Source: Ascidiaceihabitans sp029251465 (GTDB lineage: Bacteria > Pseudomonadota > Alphaproteobacteria > Rhodobacterales > Rhodobacteraceae). From it: a stretch of DNA of 64,000 nucleotides. Position numbers and translations under genes: made by a program. The notes under the pieces are model-generated. The model saw only the letters and a program-made list of their open reading frames with translations, had not been told where the DNA came from and ran no database searches. Numbering within the stretch: the stretch's first letter is position 1; each line of letters begins with the position of its first letter. Shown here piece after piece: positions 41,634-50,518 of this stretch. Where the stretch lies: contig NZ_CP170633.1 in NCBI RefSeq assembly GCF_042932805.1, forward strand, positions 3,782,001 to 3,846,000, written 5' to 3'.

Positions 41634-42409
41634 TGAATCCGATCATCCAAATGAACGACATCCAAAAGCACTTTGGCTCTGTCATTGCCCTTGCTGGCGT
41701 CACGATCGACTTTTTCCCGGGCGAGTGTCACTGTTTGTTGGGGGACAATGGCGCGGGCAAATCGACCTTTATCAAAACCATGTCCGGCGTGCACAAACCA
41801 ACGTCAGGCGAAATCCGGTTCGAAGATCAACCGATGCATTTCGCTGATCCTCGCGATTCAATCGCCGCCGGTATCGCCACTGTTTACCAAGACTTGGCGA
41901 TGATTCCGTTGATGTCGGTTAGCCGTAATTTCTTTATGGGTAACGAGCCGATCAAAAAGAAGTTCGGGCTGCGGTTTTTTGATCATGAACACGCCAACGA
42001 AACCACGATGACAGAGATGCGCAAAATGGGCATCAACTTGCGCGGCCCGGACCAAGCCGTTGGCACATTGTCAGGCGGTGAACGCCAGACCGTCGCGATT
42101 GCCCGGGCAGTTCATTTCGGAGCCAAAGTTTTGATCCTCGATGAACCGACATCAGCGCTGGGTGTGCGCCAAACTGCGAATGTTTTGGCGACTGTCGACA
42201 AGGTGCGCAAACAGGGCATCGCCGTGGTTTTTATTACCCACAACGTGCGTCACGCTATGGCCGTCGGCGACCGCTTTACTGTGCTCAATCGCGGCAAAAC
42301 CTATGGCACTGCGAACAAGGGCGAAATCACGCCTGAAGAACTACAAGACATGATGGCTGGCGGCGAAGAGTTAGCGACGCTGGAAGGATCGCTTGGCGGT
42401 ACCGTCTGA
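41633..42409 (+). CDS. Sugar/inositol ABC transporter ATP-binding protein
   Basis: A 258-residue single-domain ATPase: Walker A GDNGAGKSTFIK, signature LSGGERQTVAIARA, Walker B VLILDEPTSALG, switch FITHN. Ribose-type importers usually have a double ATPase of about 500 residues; this one has only one nucleotide-binding domain, as in a minority subgroup, so it must dimerise. It is translationally coupled to the permease. Confidence 0.88.
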   Translation: MNPIIQMNDIQKHFGSVIALAGVTIDFFPGECHCLLGDNGAGKSTFIKTMSGVHKPTSGEIRFEDQPMHFADPRDSIAAGIATVYQDLAMIPLMSVSRNFFMGNEPIKKKFGLRFFDHEHANETTMTEMRKMGINLRGPDQAVGTLSGGERQTVAIARAVHFGAKVLILDEPTSALGVRQTANVLATVDKVRKQGIAVVFITHNVRHAMAVGDRFTVLNRGKTYGTANKGEITPEELQDMMAGGEELATLEGSLGGTV

Positions 42410-42440
42410 TCCTCAAGACTGATCGAGGGTGAGGGAAAGT

Positions 42441-42464
42441 CGGTAGATAGAAACGTATCTACCG
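42441..42464. terminator. Hairpin between convergent genes
   Basis: CGGTAGATA (42441-42449) and TATCTACCG (42456-42464) form a 9-bp perfect stem with a 6-nt loop in the 58-bp gap between the importer operon and the leftward membrane-protein gene. There is no T-run on either side, so it is at best a weak or factor-assisted terminator or an mRNA-stabilising hairpin. Confidence 0.4.
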
Positions 42465-42467
42465 TCC

Positions 42468-42950
42468 CTAACCCGCACTGGTTTGTCGCGCGGCACGCGG
42501 CAAAAACACCGCAAGCAGATGTGCCGCGATCACCGTCATGCCCACGTGTCCAATAAACGAAGACTGCGTGTACGTTCCAAAACCCATCATAAAACTACGC
42601 CCGATAAAGGGCGCAAGCACGCCCTGTGCCACGAACCACAACAGCACTCCAGATGCGACGCCAACCACCCACACTTTTGTCGGCATGAGCAGACGCATCA
42701 AATAGACGACCACCCCAAACCCAAGCGATCCGATGGTAAAGTGGATGGCAAACGCCAGCACGTGCGGCAGCTGCGCACCGGTCAGTTTTGCAGTGATCGC
42801 AATCACCAGATTTGATGGTTGCAAGGTGACGCCAAACAGCGCGGGCGATATCACCCACGCATAAAACTCAAAGGCGATTTCCCCAACCAGACCCGCAAGG
42901 GCGATGGATAGGATAATCCGTTTTTGGCGGCTGGATAGTAAATCTGACAT
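42468..42950 (-). CDS. Four-helix integral membrane protein of unknown function
   Basis: 160 residues with four predicted membrane segments: IILSIALAGLVGEIAFEFYAW, VLAFAIHFTIGSLGFGVVVYLM, VWVVGVASGVLLWFVAQGVLA and HVGMTVIAAHLLAVFL. I do not recognise the family. The gene stands alone between convergent and divergent neighbours; the 285-bp region to its right holds its promoter and that of the GST operon. Confidence 0.65.
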   Translation of the reverse strand: MSDLLSSRQKRIILSIALAGLVGEIAFEFYAWVISPALFGVTLQPSNLVIAITAKLTGAQLPHVLAFAIHFTIGSLGFGVVVYLMRLLMPTKVWVVGVASGVLLWFVAQGVLAPFIGRSFMMGFGTYTQSSFIGHVGMTVIAAHLLAVFLPRAARQTSAG

Positions 42951-43178
42951 CCGTTGCTTCCTTGGGTGCGTTGACGATGAATGACGCAGGTATGTCGCCG
43001 TCTTTGAGGGTGCAACTTGTCCAACATCACATCGCAGAGATGACGGCGTGACCGCCTAGATACCGCCGTTTGGAACGGCGATTTTGCGCAATATCTTGCC
43101 ATGCCAGTTCGAGGCGGCTGAGCGCGTTCGTAACATCTGCGTGATGCGTAAACTGTTGTCGCGGATATCAGTTGCGAA

Positions 43179-43198
43179 CCTACCAACCTAATAGTAGG
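43179..43198. promoter_or_regulatory. Inverted repeat upstream of the GST operon
   Basis: CCTAC and GTAGG flank a 10-bp spacer 38 bp before the GST start. It is a possible operator for the TetR protein encoded at the end of the same gene group (45635-46201). Short arms make this tentative. Confidence 0.3.
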
Positions 43199-43235
43199 TA
43201 GCTAAATGTCACACCTCACCAAACGGAGAAAACCC

Positions 43236-43856
43236 ATGAAGATTTACGACGTCGAAGGCTTTCCTAACCCCGCCCGCGTTCGCATCGCACTTGCCGAAAA
43301 AGGCGCGACTGACAAAGTCCAATTTGTGCCCGTCGATGTCATGGGCGGCGAACACCGCAGTGACGCGTTCAAGGCCATGAACCCCGACGCGGTTGTCCCA
43401 TGCCTCGAACTTGCGGACGGCAGCCACATTTCGCAATGCAACGCGATCACCGAATACATCGATGGCCACTTTGAGGGTGCATCACTGACCGGCGAAAGCC
43501 CCAAGGAACGCGCACAAGTTTCAATGATGAACTTGCGCGCAGAAAACGGATTGCTGAACGCTGTTAGTGCGTATTTTCACCATGCAACGCCCGGTCTTGG
43601 GCCCGATCTGGAAACGGATCAATGCGCGGAATGGGGCAACAAACAAAAGGTCGTCGCTGGTCAAACCATGGGGTATTTGGATGATGTTCTCGCGGACAAC
43701 GCCTTTCTTGCTGGCGACAAATTCTCGATGGCGGATATCACGGCATTTGCGGGGCTGGCCTTTGCGGACTTTGCTAAGGTAGACATTCCGGCAAGCTTTT
43801 CCAATCTCACCGCTTGGCGCGCAAAAGTTGCCGCACGTCCCAGCATCGCGGGTTAA
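43236..43856 (+). CDS. Glutathione S-transferase family protein
   Basis: 206 residues with a thioredoxin-like N-domain (KIYDVEGFPNPARVRIALAEKG, VVPCLELADG, then SQCNAITEYID for the glutathione gamma-Glu site) and an all-helical C-domain (FLAGDKFSMADITAFAG). Start at the ATG at 43236 (ACGGAG upstream). It heads a rightward group with a cupin, an amine oxidase and a TetR regulator. The substrate is unknown; conjugation of reactive aldehydes or quinones is a guess. Confidence 0.8.
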   Translation: MKIYDVEGFPNPARVRIALAEKGATDKVQFVPVDVMGGEHRSDAFKAMNPDAVVPCLELADGSHISQCNAITEYIDGHFEGASLTGESPKERAQVSMMNLRAENGLLNAVSAYFHHATPGLGPDLETDQCAEWGNKQKVVAGQTMGYLDDVLADNAFLAGDKFSMADITAFAGLAFADFAKVDIPASFSNLTAWRAKVAARPSIAG

Positions 43857-43890
43857 CAGACGCAACCACTCAGGTCGAAAGGAACAGACC

Positions 43891-44559
43891 ATGGAATTAA
43901 ATGCAGATTTCAAAGAACGCGTCGTTGTGCACTCTGATCAACTTGAGTGGATCGCCTCGCCGATGCCCGGTGTGGATCGGCGCATGCTGGACCGCATCGG
44001 TGGCGAAGTGGCGCGTGCCACGACGATTGTGCGCTATGCGCCCAACAGCAAGTTTTCGGCACACACCCACACAGGCGGCGAAGAATTCATCGTGCTTGAT
44101 GGTGTGTTTCAGGACGAACACGGCGATTTTCCCGAAGGCACCTATGTGCGCAATCCTCCGACGACGTCGCATACTCCGGGGTCCGAACAGGGCTGCACGA
44201 TCTTTGTAAAACTGTGGCAGTTTGACATGGATGACCGTGATCAATTCCGCAAAACGATGGCGGAGGAACTGGGCGATTTTACCGACGGCGTCGCGACGGC
44301 GTTGCTGCATCATGATGACCGCGAGGTCGTGACTTACAGCCATGTGAACGCCGGCGCGACCCTGACCAATGCGGACGCGGGCGGGATCGAAATGCTGGTG
44401 ATTGCCGGATCGCTCGAACAGGGTGGTGAAACGCTTGGCAAAGGCGCGTGGTTGCGCTTGCCTATGGGTCAGCCATTGACGACTGTTGCAGGGCGCGATG
44501 GGGCCAAGGTTTGGGTCAAAACCGGTCACCTGCCGCACGCAAAGCCCCCTGTAGTTTGA
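43891..44559 (+). CDS. ChrR-like bicupin protein
   Basis: 222 residues with two cupin units. The first has HTHTGGEEFIVLDGVFQDEHGDFPEGTYVRNPP with the metal-binding HxHxxxEE; the second is degenerate. The fold is that of the C-terminal domain of anti-sigma factor ChrR, but no zinc-binding anti-sigma domain is present, so a regulatory or small enzymatic cupin is likelier. AAAGGAACAG precedes the ATG at 43891. Same transcript as the GST. Confidence 0.7.
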   Translation: MELNADFKERVVVHSDQLEWIASPMPGVDRRMLDRIGGEVARATTIVRYAPNSKFSAHTHTGGEEFIVLDGVFQDEHGDFPEGTYVRNPPTTSHTPGSEQGCTIFVKLWQFDMDDRDQFRKTMAEELGDFTDGVATALLHHDDREVVTYSHVNAGATLTNADAGGIEMLVIAGSLEQGGETLGKGAWLRLPMGQPLTTVAGRDGAKVWVKTGHLPHAKPPVV

Positions 44560-44572
44560 TGGGCGGAACGCG

Positions 44573-45619
44573 ATGAAAACATTAATCATTGGCGGCGGGC
44601 TATCTGGCCTCGCCGTCGCAGATGCGCTTGAAACGCAGGGCCTCGACTACATTTTGCTCGAGGCCCGATCGCGTTTCGGCGGGCGGATCAAAACCGAGCA
44701 ATTCGGCGCCGGCTATTTCGATATGGGGCCCGCTTGGTTTTGGCCGGGGCAGCCTCGTATCGCTGCCATGATTGCGCGGCTGGGTCTGGAAAAGTTTGAT
44801 CAATTCGCTGACGGAATTCTGACGTTTGAAGACGAACAAGGACAGGTCCAACGTGGTCGTGGTTTTGCCTCCATGGAAGGATCACTGCGGCTAAAAGGTG
44901 GGCTTGGCGCGCTAACGTCCGCCATGGCAGCTAACATTCCGGATGCACGCAAACGGCTGAATGCGCCGGTCAAATCTCTGACCAAGGCGGGCGAAATGAT
45001 CACCGCGACACTTGGCAACGGCGATGTGATCACTGTTGATCGCGTGGTGCTTGCGGTGCCGCCACGCGTCGCGAGCGAAATTGAATTTACCCCTGCGCTG
45101 CCTGAAAACACCACCCAAACCATGCAAGAGATTCCCACTTGGATGGCGGGCCAGGCCAAGGCTGTAGCGGTCTACGAAACGCCATTCTGGCGCGACCAAG
45201 GACTGTCCGGCGACGCCATGAGCCGCCACGGCCCGATGGTCGAAATCCACGACGCGTCCCCTGAGACTGGTGGGCCTTTTGCGCTGTTCGGTTTCATCGG
45301 TGTTGCGCCGCAAAACCGCAGGGATGAACACGCATTGCGCGACCATGTTCTGGCGCAGCTTGGTCGTCTTTTTGGCGATCAGGCGACTGACCCGAGCACG
45401 CTTTTTATCAAGGATTGGGCGCTCGATCCCTACACTTCTACGGCCGCTGATCACGCGCCGTTGTATGCGAATCCGACGTACGGTTTGCCGCAATCGATGC
45501 AGGGTTTGTGGGACAACGCGATTCACTTTGCTGGAACCGAAGTCGCGCCGCAATTCGGTGGATACGTCGAGGGGGCTTTGGAAGCCGCCGAAAACGTACT
45601 AAAGACGTTGCAGAGCTGA
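44573..45619 (+). CDS. FAD-dependent amine oxidase-like protein
   Basis: A 348-residue flavoprotein. The dinucleotide-binding motif LIIGGGLSGLAVADALE is followed by LLEARSRFGGRIKTEQFG, and the C-terminal FAD motif is FAGTEVAPQFGGYVEGALEAAENV. It is a short member of the monoamine-oxidase/protoporphyrinogen-oxidase-like family that would oxidise an amine or related compound. The gene follows the cupin by 13 bp. Confidence 0.78.
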   Translation: MKTLIIGGGLSGLAVADALETQGLDYILLEARSRFGGRIKTEQFGAGYFDMGPAWFWPGQPRIAAMIARLGLEKFDQFADGILTFEDEQGQVQRGRGFASMEGSLRLKGGLGALTSAMAANIPDARKRLNAPVKSLTKAGEMITATLGNGDVITVDRVVLAVPPRVASEIEFTPALPENTTQTMQEIPTWMAGQAKAVAVYETPFWRDQGLSGDAMSRHGPMVEIHDASPETGGPFALFGFIGVAPQNRRDEHALRDHVLAQLGRLFGDQATDPSTLFIKDWALDPYTSTAADHAPLYANPTYGLPQSMQGLWDNAIHFAGTEVAPQFGGYVEGALEAAENVLKTLQS

Positions 45620-45634
45620 GGAATACAAAACGCG

Positions 45635-46201
45635 ATGCCCAACGATACAAAAACTCAACTGCTAGATTCGGCTGAACGCGCCGCGCGGACCCGTGGATTT
45701 GACGGGTTCAGTTACGCCGATCTGGCCGCCGATGTGGGTATTCGCAAGGCTAGCATTCACCACCATTTCCCGACAAAAGCAGCATTGTCAGTGGCGCTTA
45801 TGCAGCGCTACCACGCCGGATTTAAGCAGGCCTGCGCAGACATTGACGCTGCCGAAACAACGGCATCTGCGCGTTTGTCTGCATTGATCGACCGATACCG
45901 CACGGCGTTGGATGGTGGCAAAAGCCTGTGTTTATGCGTGTCTTTTTCGACCAGTCGCGAAAGCTTGCCCGCAGAGGTGATCGCACAAATTGGCGCATTT
46001 CGCACGATGTTGGTCGATTGGCTAAGCGCGGTTTTCACGACGGGTTTGTCTGACGGCAGCATTTTGGATGTGCGCGATCCGATGGCCGAGGCCGCCGCCG
46101 CATTGTCTTTGTTAGAGGGGGCGCAATTGTCTGCCCGTGCCGAAGAGAACCCGGATCTATTCGCCAGCGCCATGGCCTTGATGCAGCAACGATTGCGCTG
46201 A
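45635..46201 (+). CDS. TetR/AcrR-family regulator
   Basis: 188 residues, HTH FSYADLAADVGIRKASIHHHFPTKAALSVAL, then an all-helical ligand domain containing CLCVSFSTSRESLP. It is the last gene of the GST group (15 bp gap). The two best operator candidates are the inverted repeats at 43179-43198 and 46231-46246, so it may regulate its own group, the hpa operon, or both. Confidence 0.82.
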   Translation: MPNDTKTQLLDSAERAARTRGFDGFSYADLAADVGIRKASIHHHFPTKAALSVALMQRYHAGFKQACADIDAAETTASARLSALIDRYRTALDGGKSLCLCVSFSTSRESLPAEVIAQIGAFRTMLVDWLSAVFTTGLSDGSILDVRDPMAEAAAALSLLEGAQLSARAEENPDLFASAMALMQQRLR

Positions 46202-46230
46202 GGCGTTCAAGGTGCATTGAACTGCAACCT

Positions 46231-46246
46231 TGACAAATACTTGTCA
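46231..46246. promoter_or_regulatory. Probable TetR operator in the hpa promoter
   Basis: TGACAA-ATAC-TTGTCA is a perfect palindrome with 6-bp arms in the 106-bp gap between the TetR gene and hpaE. A -35-like TTGACA (46230-46235) is embedded in it, so bound repressor would block the promoter. Regulator assignment is by proximity. Confidence 0.5.
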
Positions 46247-46307
46247 TGTTAATTACTTTTGAGTGAAGGACCGCGCAAGCGGCCCCGTTGCCCTGAGGAG
46301 ATTGCGC

Positions 46308-47822
46308 ATGACTGCATTGGCTGAGAACATCGAAAAGCTGCAAGGCCATCTTGCGCGTTTTCAAAGTGCGGGTATCCAAAATCGAATTGGTGGACGGGAC
46401 CATGCCGGATCGGGTGTGCCATTCACGACGATTTCCCCGGTCGACAAAAGCGTGATTTGCACCGTCGCGCGCGGCACGGCTGATGATATTGATGCGGCAG
46501 CCAAAGCCGCGCGCGATGCGTTTCCTGCGTGGCGCGACATGCCCGCACTAGAGCGCAAGAAAATTCTGATCCGCGTCGCCGAAGGCATCGAAGCGCGCGC
46601 GACAGAAATCGCCCTGTGCGAATGCTGGGACACCGGCCAAGCTTGGCGCTTCATGTCCAAAGCGGCCCTGCGTGGCGCCGAAAATTTTCGCTATTTCGCG
46701 GACCAAGTGACATCTGCGCGTGATGGCCAAAGCTTGCCATCTGCAACTTTGATGAACATCACGACGCGTAAACCCATTGGGCCTGTGGGCGTGATTACCC
46801 CGTGGAACACGCCGTTCATGTTGTCCACCTGGAAGATCGCACCGGCCTTGGCCGCGGGCTGCACCGTCGTTCACAAACCGGCCGAAGCGTCGCCTTTGAC
46901 CGCACGCTTGTTGGTCGAAATCGCCGAGGAAGCGGGCCTGCCGCCAGGCGTTTTGAACACCGTCAACGGCTACGGCGAAGAGGCGGGCAAAGCGTTGACC
47001 GAACATCCGTTGATCCGCGCGATTGCCTTTGTTGGCGAAAGCCGCACGGGATCGATGATCACGAAACAAGGGGCAGACACGCTGAAGCGGATGCATCTGG
47101 AACTGGGCGGCAAAAACCCCGTGGTGGTGTTTGATGACGCCGATCTGGACCGCGCGCTAGATGCAGTGATTTTCATGATTTACTCGATCAATGGCGAACG
47201 CTGCACATCGTCATCACGCCTGCTGATCCAGGATACGATCCGCGAAGAATTCGAAGCCAAACTTGTCGCTCGCGTTAACAATATTAACGTTGGCCACCCG
47301 CTGGACCCTGCCACCGAAATAGGGCCGCTGATCAGCGACGAACATTTTGCCAAAGTGACCTCGTACTTCGACATTGCCAAAGCAGACGGCGCGACAGTTG
47401 CCGCCGGTGGGGTGACCGTCGGGGACGACGGGTACTTTGTACGCCCAACCCTGTTCACAGATGCCACCAACGACATGCGCATTGCACGCGAGGAAATCTT
47501 TGGACCGGTCCTAACCTCCATTCCGTTCGCGAGCGAAGCAGAGGCGCTCGCCATCGCCAACGACACGGAATACGGGCTGACGGGCTATGTCTGGACCAAC
47601 GATTTGACCCGCGCGCTGCGCTTTACTGACCAGCTTGAGGCTGGCATGATCTGGGTGAATTCCGAAAACGTGCGCCACTTGCCAACCCCGTTTGGCGGTG
47701 TGAAATCCAGCGGTATCGGGCGCGATGGCGGCGACTGGAGCTTTGAATTCTACATGGAGCAAAAACACATCGGCTTTGCCACCGGACAACACAAAATCAG
47801 CCGCCTCGGCGCTTTGGATTAG
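46308..47822 (+). CDS. hpaE: 5-carboxymethyl-2-hydroxymuconate semialdehyde dehydrogenase-like ALDH
   Basis: A 504-residue NAD+-dependent aldehyde dehydrogenase. GVITPWNTPFMLSTWKIAPAL binds cofactor, LELGGKNPVVVFDDADL holds the glutamate, and SINGERCTSSSRLL the catalytic cysteine. First gene of the hpaE-hpaD-hpaG-hpaH order, where it oxidises the semialdehyde made by homoprotocatechuate ring cleavage. Start at the ATG at 46308 with GAGGAG upstream. Similar ALDHs of other meta pathways (HpcC) cannot be separated by sequence alone. Confidence 0.82.
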   Translation: MTALAENIEKLQGHLARFQSAGIQNRIGGRDHAGSGVPFTTISPVDKSVICTVARGTADDIDAAAKAARDAFPAWRDMPALERKKILIRVAEGIEARATEIALCECWDTGQAWRFMSKAALRGAENFRYFADQVTSARDGQSLPSATLMNITTRKPIGPVGVITPWNTPFMLSTWKIAPALAAGCTVVHKPAEASPLTARLLVEIAEEAGLPPGVLNTVNGYGEEAGKALTEHPLIRAIAFVGESRTGSMITKQGADTLKRMHLELGGKNPVVVFDDADLDRALDAVIFMIYSINGERCTSSSRLLIQDTIREEFEAKLVARVNNINVGHPLDPATEIGPLISDEHFAKVTSYFDIAKADGATVAAGGVTVGDDGYFVRPTLFTDATNDMRIAREEIFGPVLTSIPFASEAEALAIANDTEYGLTGYVWTNDLTRALRFTDQLEAGMIWVNSENVRHLPTPFGGVKSSGIGRDGGDWSFEFYMEQKHIGFATGQHKISRLGALD

Positions 47823-47831
47823 GAGAAAAAC

Positions 47832-48815
47832 ATGCCCGTACCCAGCCCCAATTTGTACCCTGACTTTAACGTCATTCGCCTGAGCCACGCGTGTTTGAAT
47901 GTCTCAGATCTGGTGGAATCCAAAAATTTCTATACCGAAATTCTCGGCCTTCAAGTCACCGATGAATCTGACACACACGTCTATCTGCGCGCCATGGAAG
48001 AACGCGGGCATCACTGTGTGATCCTGCAAAAATCCGACAAACCCGGCACGGTAGAGGTCATGGGTTTCAAAACCTACGACGAGGAAGATTTGGACAAAGC
48101 GGAGGTCTTTTTCAAGGCCAAAGGACGCCCGACATCGTGGGTTGATCGCCCGTTCCAAGGACGGACGTTGCGGACGACGGACAACATCGGCATTCCGCTG
48201 GAATTCTATCACAAGATGGACCGACTAGCGCCTATTCACCAGAAATTTGCCCTTTATCGCGGGGTGAAACCGCTGCGGATCGACCATTTTAATTGCTTCT
48301 CGCCAGACGTGGATGCGTCAGTGGCATTCTACAACGACTTTGGTTTCCGCGTCTCTGAATACACCGAAGACGAGGACAGCAAACGTCTGTGGGCCGCGTG
48401 GATGCACCGCAAGGGTGGTGTACATGACATGGCGTTCACCAACGGGCGCGGACCACGCATGCACCACATCGCGTTCTGGGTTCCGACGCCGTTGAACATC
48501 ATCGATCTGCTCGATTTGATGTCGACCACGGGGTATGTTTCAAACATCGAACGCGGCCCTGGGCGTCATGGAATTTCCAATGCGTTCTTCTTGTATATCC
48601 TTGACCCGGACGGGCACCGGATTGAAATCTACTGCTCGGATTACCAGACGCTAGATCCCGATCACGAACCGATAAAATGGGATCTAAAAGACCCGCAGCG
48701 CCAGACATTGTGGGGGGCTGCCGCGCCCAAAAGCTGGTTTGAACACGGCACCAATTTTGTCGGGTCTGATCCGATTGAGTCGACCCTTGCCGCATCCCCC
48801 ATCATTGCCCCTTGA
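47832..48815 (+). CDS. hpaD: Homoprotocatechuate 2,3-dioxygenase (type I extradiol)
   Basis: A 327-residue vicinal-oxygen-chelate enzyme with two tandem VOC modules. The active metal site is in the second module: H of LRIDHFNCF, H of MHHIAFW, and E of GHRIEIYCSDY, the 2-His-1-Glu triad. It resembles the Fe/Mn homoprotocatechuate dioxygenases of Brevibacterium/Arthrobacter type rather than the E. coli HpaD fold. It cleaves 3,4-dihydroxyphenylacetate at the 2,3-bond. It lies 9 bp after hpaE. Confidence 0.83.
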   Translation: MPVPSPNLYPDFNVIRLSHACLNVSDLVESKNFYTEILGLQVTDESDTHVYLRAMEERGHHCVILQKSDKPGTVEVMGFKTYDEEDLDKAEVFFKAKGRPTSWVDRPFQGRTLRTTDNIGIPLEFYHKMDRLAPIHQKFALYRGVKPLRIDHFNCFSPDVDASVAFYNDFGFRVSEYTEDEDSKRLWAAWMHRKGGVHDMAFTNGRGPRMHHIAFWVPTPLNIIDLLDLMSTTGYVSNIERGPGRHGISNAFFLYILDPDGHRIEIYCSDYQTLDPDHEPIKWDLKDPQRQTLWGAAAPKSWFEHGTNFVGSDPIESTLAASPIIAP

Positions 48816-48827
48816 AGGAGCGAAAAC

Positions 48828-49685
48828 ATGACCGCGAAATTTGCGACTTACACGGCTGATGGCCAGACATTCTACGGGGCCGCGACCGACGCTGGCATGA
48901 TCGCTTTGTCGCCTGATTTTCCGCAGTGGCCAACATTGCGAGACGTGATTATTGCGGGTGGTTTGGGGCAGTTAGAGACTGCTGTACAGGGTCGGAACAT
49001 CACTCACACCGATGTCGTCTATGAAATGCCATTGCCCAACACGGACCGCATTTTGTGTGTTGGCGTGAACTTTCCCGACCGCAATGCAGAGTACAAAGAT
49101 GGCTCTGACGCGCCCAAACACATGTCGCTGTTTCCGCGGTTTGCCAGCGGATTTACAGGCCACGGCCAGCCCCTGATCCGCCCGCCAGAAAACCACACGC
49201 TGGACTACGAAGGCGAGGTTGCAATTGTCATCGGTAAAGCCGGGCGCCGCATCAAAGCGGTCGATGCTTATGACCACATCGCGGCCATCACGATTTGCAA
49301 CGAAGGCACCATTCGCGACTGGGTCCGCCATGCAAAATTCAACGTCACGCAGGGCAAGAACTGGGACAAATCGGCGGCGATTGGTCCGTGGATTGTGCCG
49401 TTCAAAGAGGCGTCGCAGCTGGATGATGCCCGCATTATCACCCGCGTGAACGGCGAGGTCCGCCAAGACGATACCCTGTCGCGCATGATGTTCCCGATCC
49501 GCAAAGAGATCGCCTATATCTCGACTTTCATGACACTAAAGGCGGGCGATATTGTCGTGACAGGCACGCCCACGGGCGCTGGTGCGCGCTTTGATCCGCC
49601 GCGATATCTGAAACCCGGCGATGTGGTCGAGGTCGAAGTCAACGGCATCGGCATCCTGCGCAACGGGGTGGAGGACGAGGCATGA
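48828..49685 (+). CDS. hpaG: FAH-family isomerase/decarboxylase of the homoprotocatechuate pathway
   Basis: A 285-residue fumarylacetoacetate-hydrolase-family protein with metal ligands in LDYEGEVAIVIGK and a C-terminal GDIVVTGTPTGAGARFDPPRYLKPGD. The E. coli HpaG is a double-domain decarboxylase/isomerase; this is one domain, so it may do one of the two steps, or both as an oligomer. Its stop overlaps the hpaH start by 4 nt. Assignment is by operon position. Confidence 0.72.
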   Translation: MTAKFATYTADGQTFYGAATDAGMIALSPDFPQWPTLRDVIIAGGLGQLETAVQGRNITHTDVVYEMPLPNTDRILCVGVNFPDRNAEYKDGSDAPKHMSLFPRFASGFTGHGQPLIRPPENHTLDYEGEVAIVIGKAGRRIKAVDAYDHIAAITICNEGTIRDWVRHAKFNVTQGKNWDKSAAIGPWIVPFKEASQLDDARIITRVNGEVRQDDTLSRMMFPIRKEIAYISTFMTLKAGDIVVTGTPTGAGARFDPPRYLKPGDVVEVEVNGIGILRNGVEDEA

Positions 49686-50482
49686 CGCCCGCCGATCACG
49701 CCCAAGCCGCCGCTGATTTGTTAGACGCCGAGCAGTCGGGTCAGCAAATCGGGCTGCTGTCTGTGCGTCATCCCGACATCACGATGGACGACGCCTACGC
49801 GGTGCAAAACGCGATCTACACGGCCAAGCTAAAAGCGGGTCAAAAGGTGATCGGTTGGAAGATCGGCCTGACCTCAAAAGCGATGCAATACGCGCTGAAC
49901 ATCGACATTCCCGACAGCGGAATTCTGTTCGATGACATGCTGTTTCAAACCGGCGCGACCGTGCCTAAAGGCCGGTTTATCCAACCTCGGATCGAGGCGG
50001 AAATTGCGTTTGTGATGAAGTCATCCCTTGGTGGTGAAAACGTCACCCGCGCGGATGTGATCGCCGCAACGGACTATGTTTCGCCGTCGATCGAAATCCT
50101 CGATACCCGCGTTTTGCGCGCTGATCCTATGACTGGAAAAACCCGAAACGTCTGCGACACGATCAGCGACAATGCCGCAAACGCGGGCATCGTGTTGGGC
50201 GCTGAACGCCACGCCGTCGATGCCTTCGATTTGCGCTGGGTCGGCGCGATGGCCTTACGCAATAATGAGGTCGAGGAAACCGGCCTTGGCGCAGGCGTCT
50301 TGAACGACCCCGTCGAAAGCGTCGTTTGGCTGGCCCGCCGCATGTCGCAATACGGCCGGAAAATCGAAGCAGGGCAGGTGATCTTGTCCGGCAGTTTTAT
50401 CCGCCCAGTTGAATGCCCGTCCGGCACAAAGATCGATGCCGATTTCGGGAACTTCGGATCGGTCAAAATCGCGTTTGATTAG
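49682..50482 (+). CDS. hpaH: 2-oxo-hepta-3-ene-1,7-dioate hydratase
   Basis: 266 residues, MhpD/HpaH hydratase family: MDDAYAVQNAIYTAKLKAGQKVIGWKIGLTS, RIEAEIAFVM with metal-binding glutamates, and a C-terminal GTKIDADFGNFGSVKIAF. It hydrates 2-oxohept-3-enedioate in homoprotocatechuate degradation. The next step (aldolase HpaI) is not in this window. Confidence 0.83.
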   Translation: MTPADHAQAAADLLDAEQSGQQIGLLSVRHPDITMDDAYAVQNAIYTAKLKAGQKVIGWKIGLTSKAMQYALNIDIPDSGILFDDMLFQTGATVPKGRFIQPRIEAEIAFVMKSSLGGENVTRADVIAATDYVSPSIEILDTRVLRADPMTGKTRNVCDTISDNAANAGIVLGAERHAVDAFDLRWVGAMALRNNEVEETGLGAGVLNDPVESVVWLARRMSQYGRKIEAGQVILSGSFIRPVECPSGTKIDADFGNFGSVKIAFD

Positions 50483-50518
50483 GTTGCCGCCCCCCGCGGT
50501 TTGGTGAATAGTCAGGCC

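Noticed and set aside
42441..42464. Classical rho-independent terminator
   Set aside because: A perfect hairpin, but no T-run on either strand; kept only as a weak candidate.
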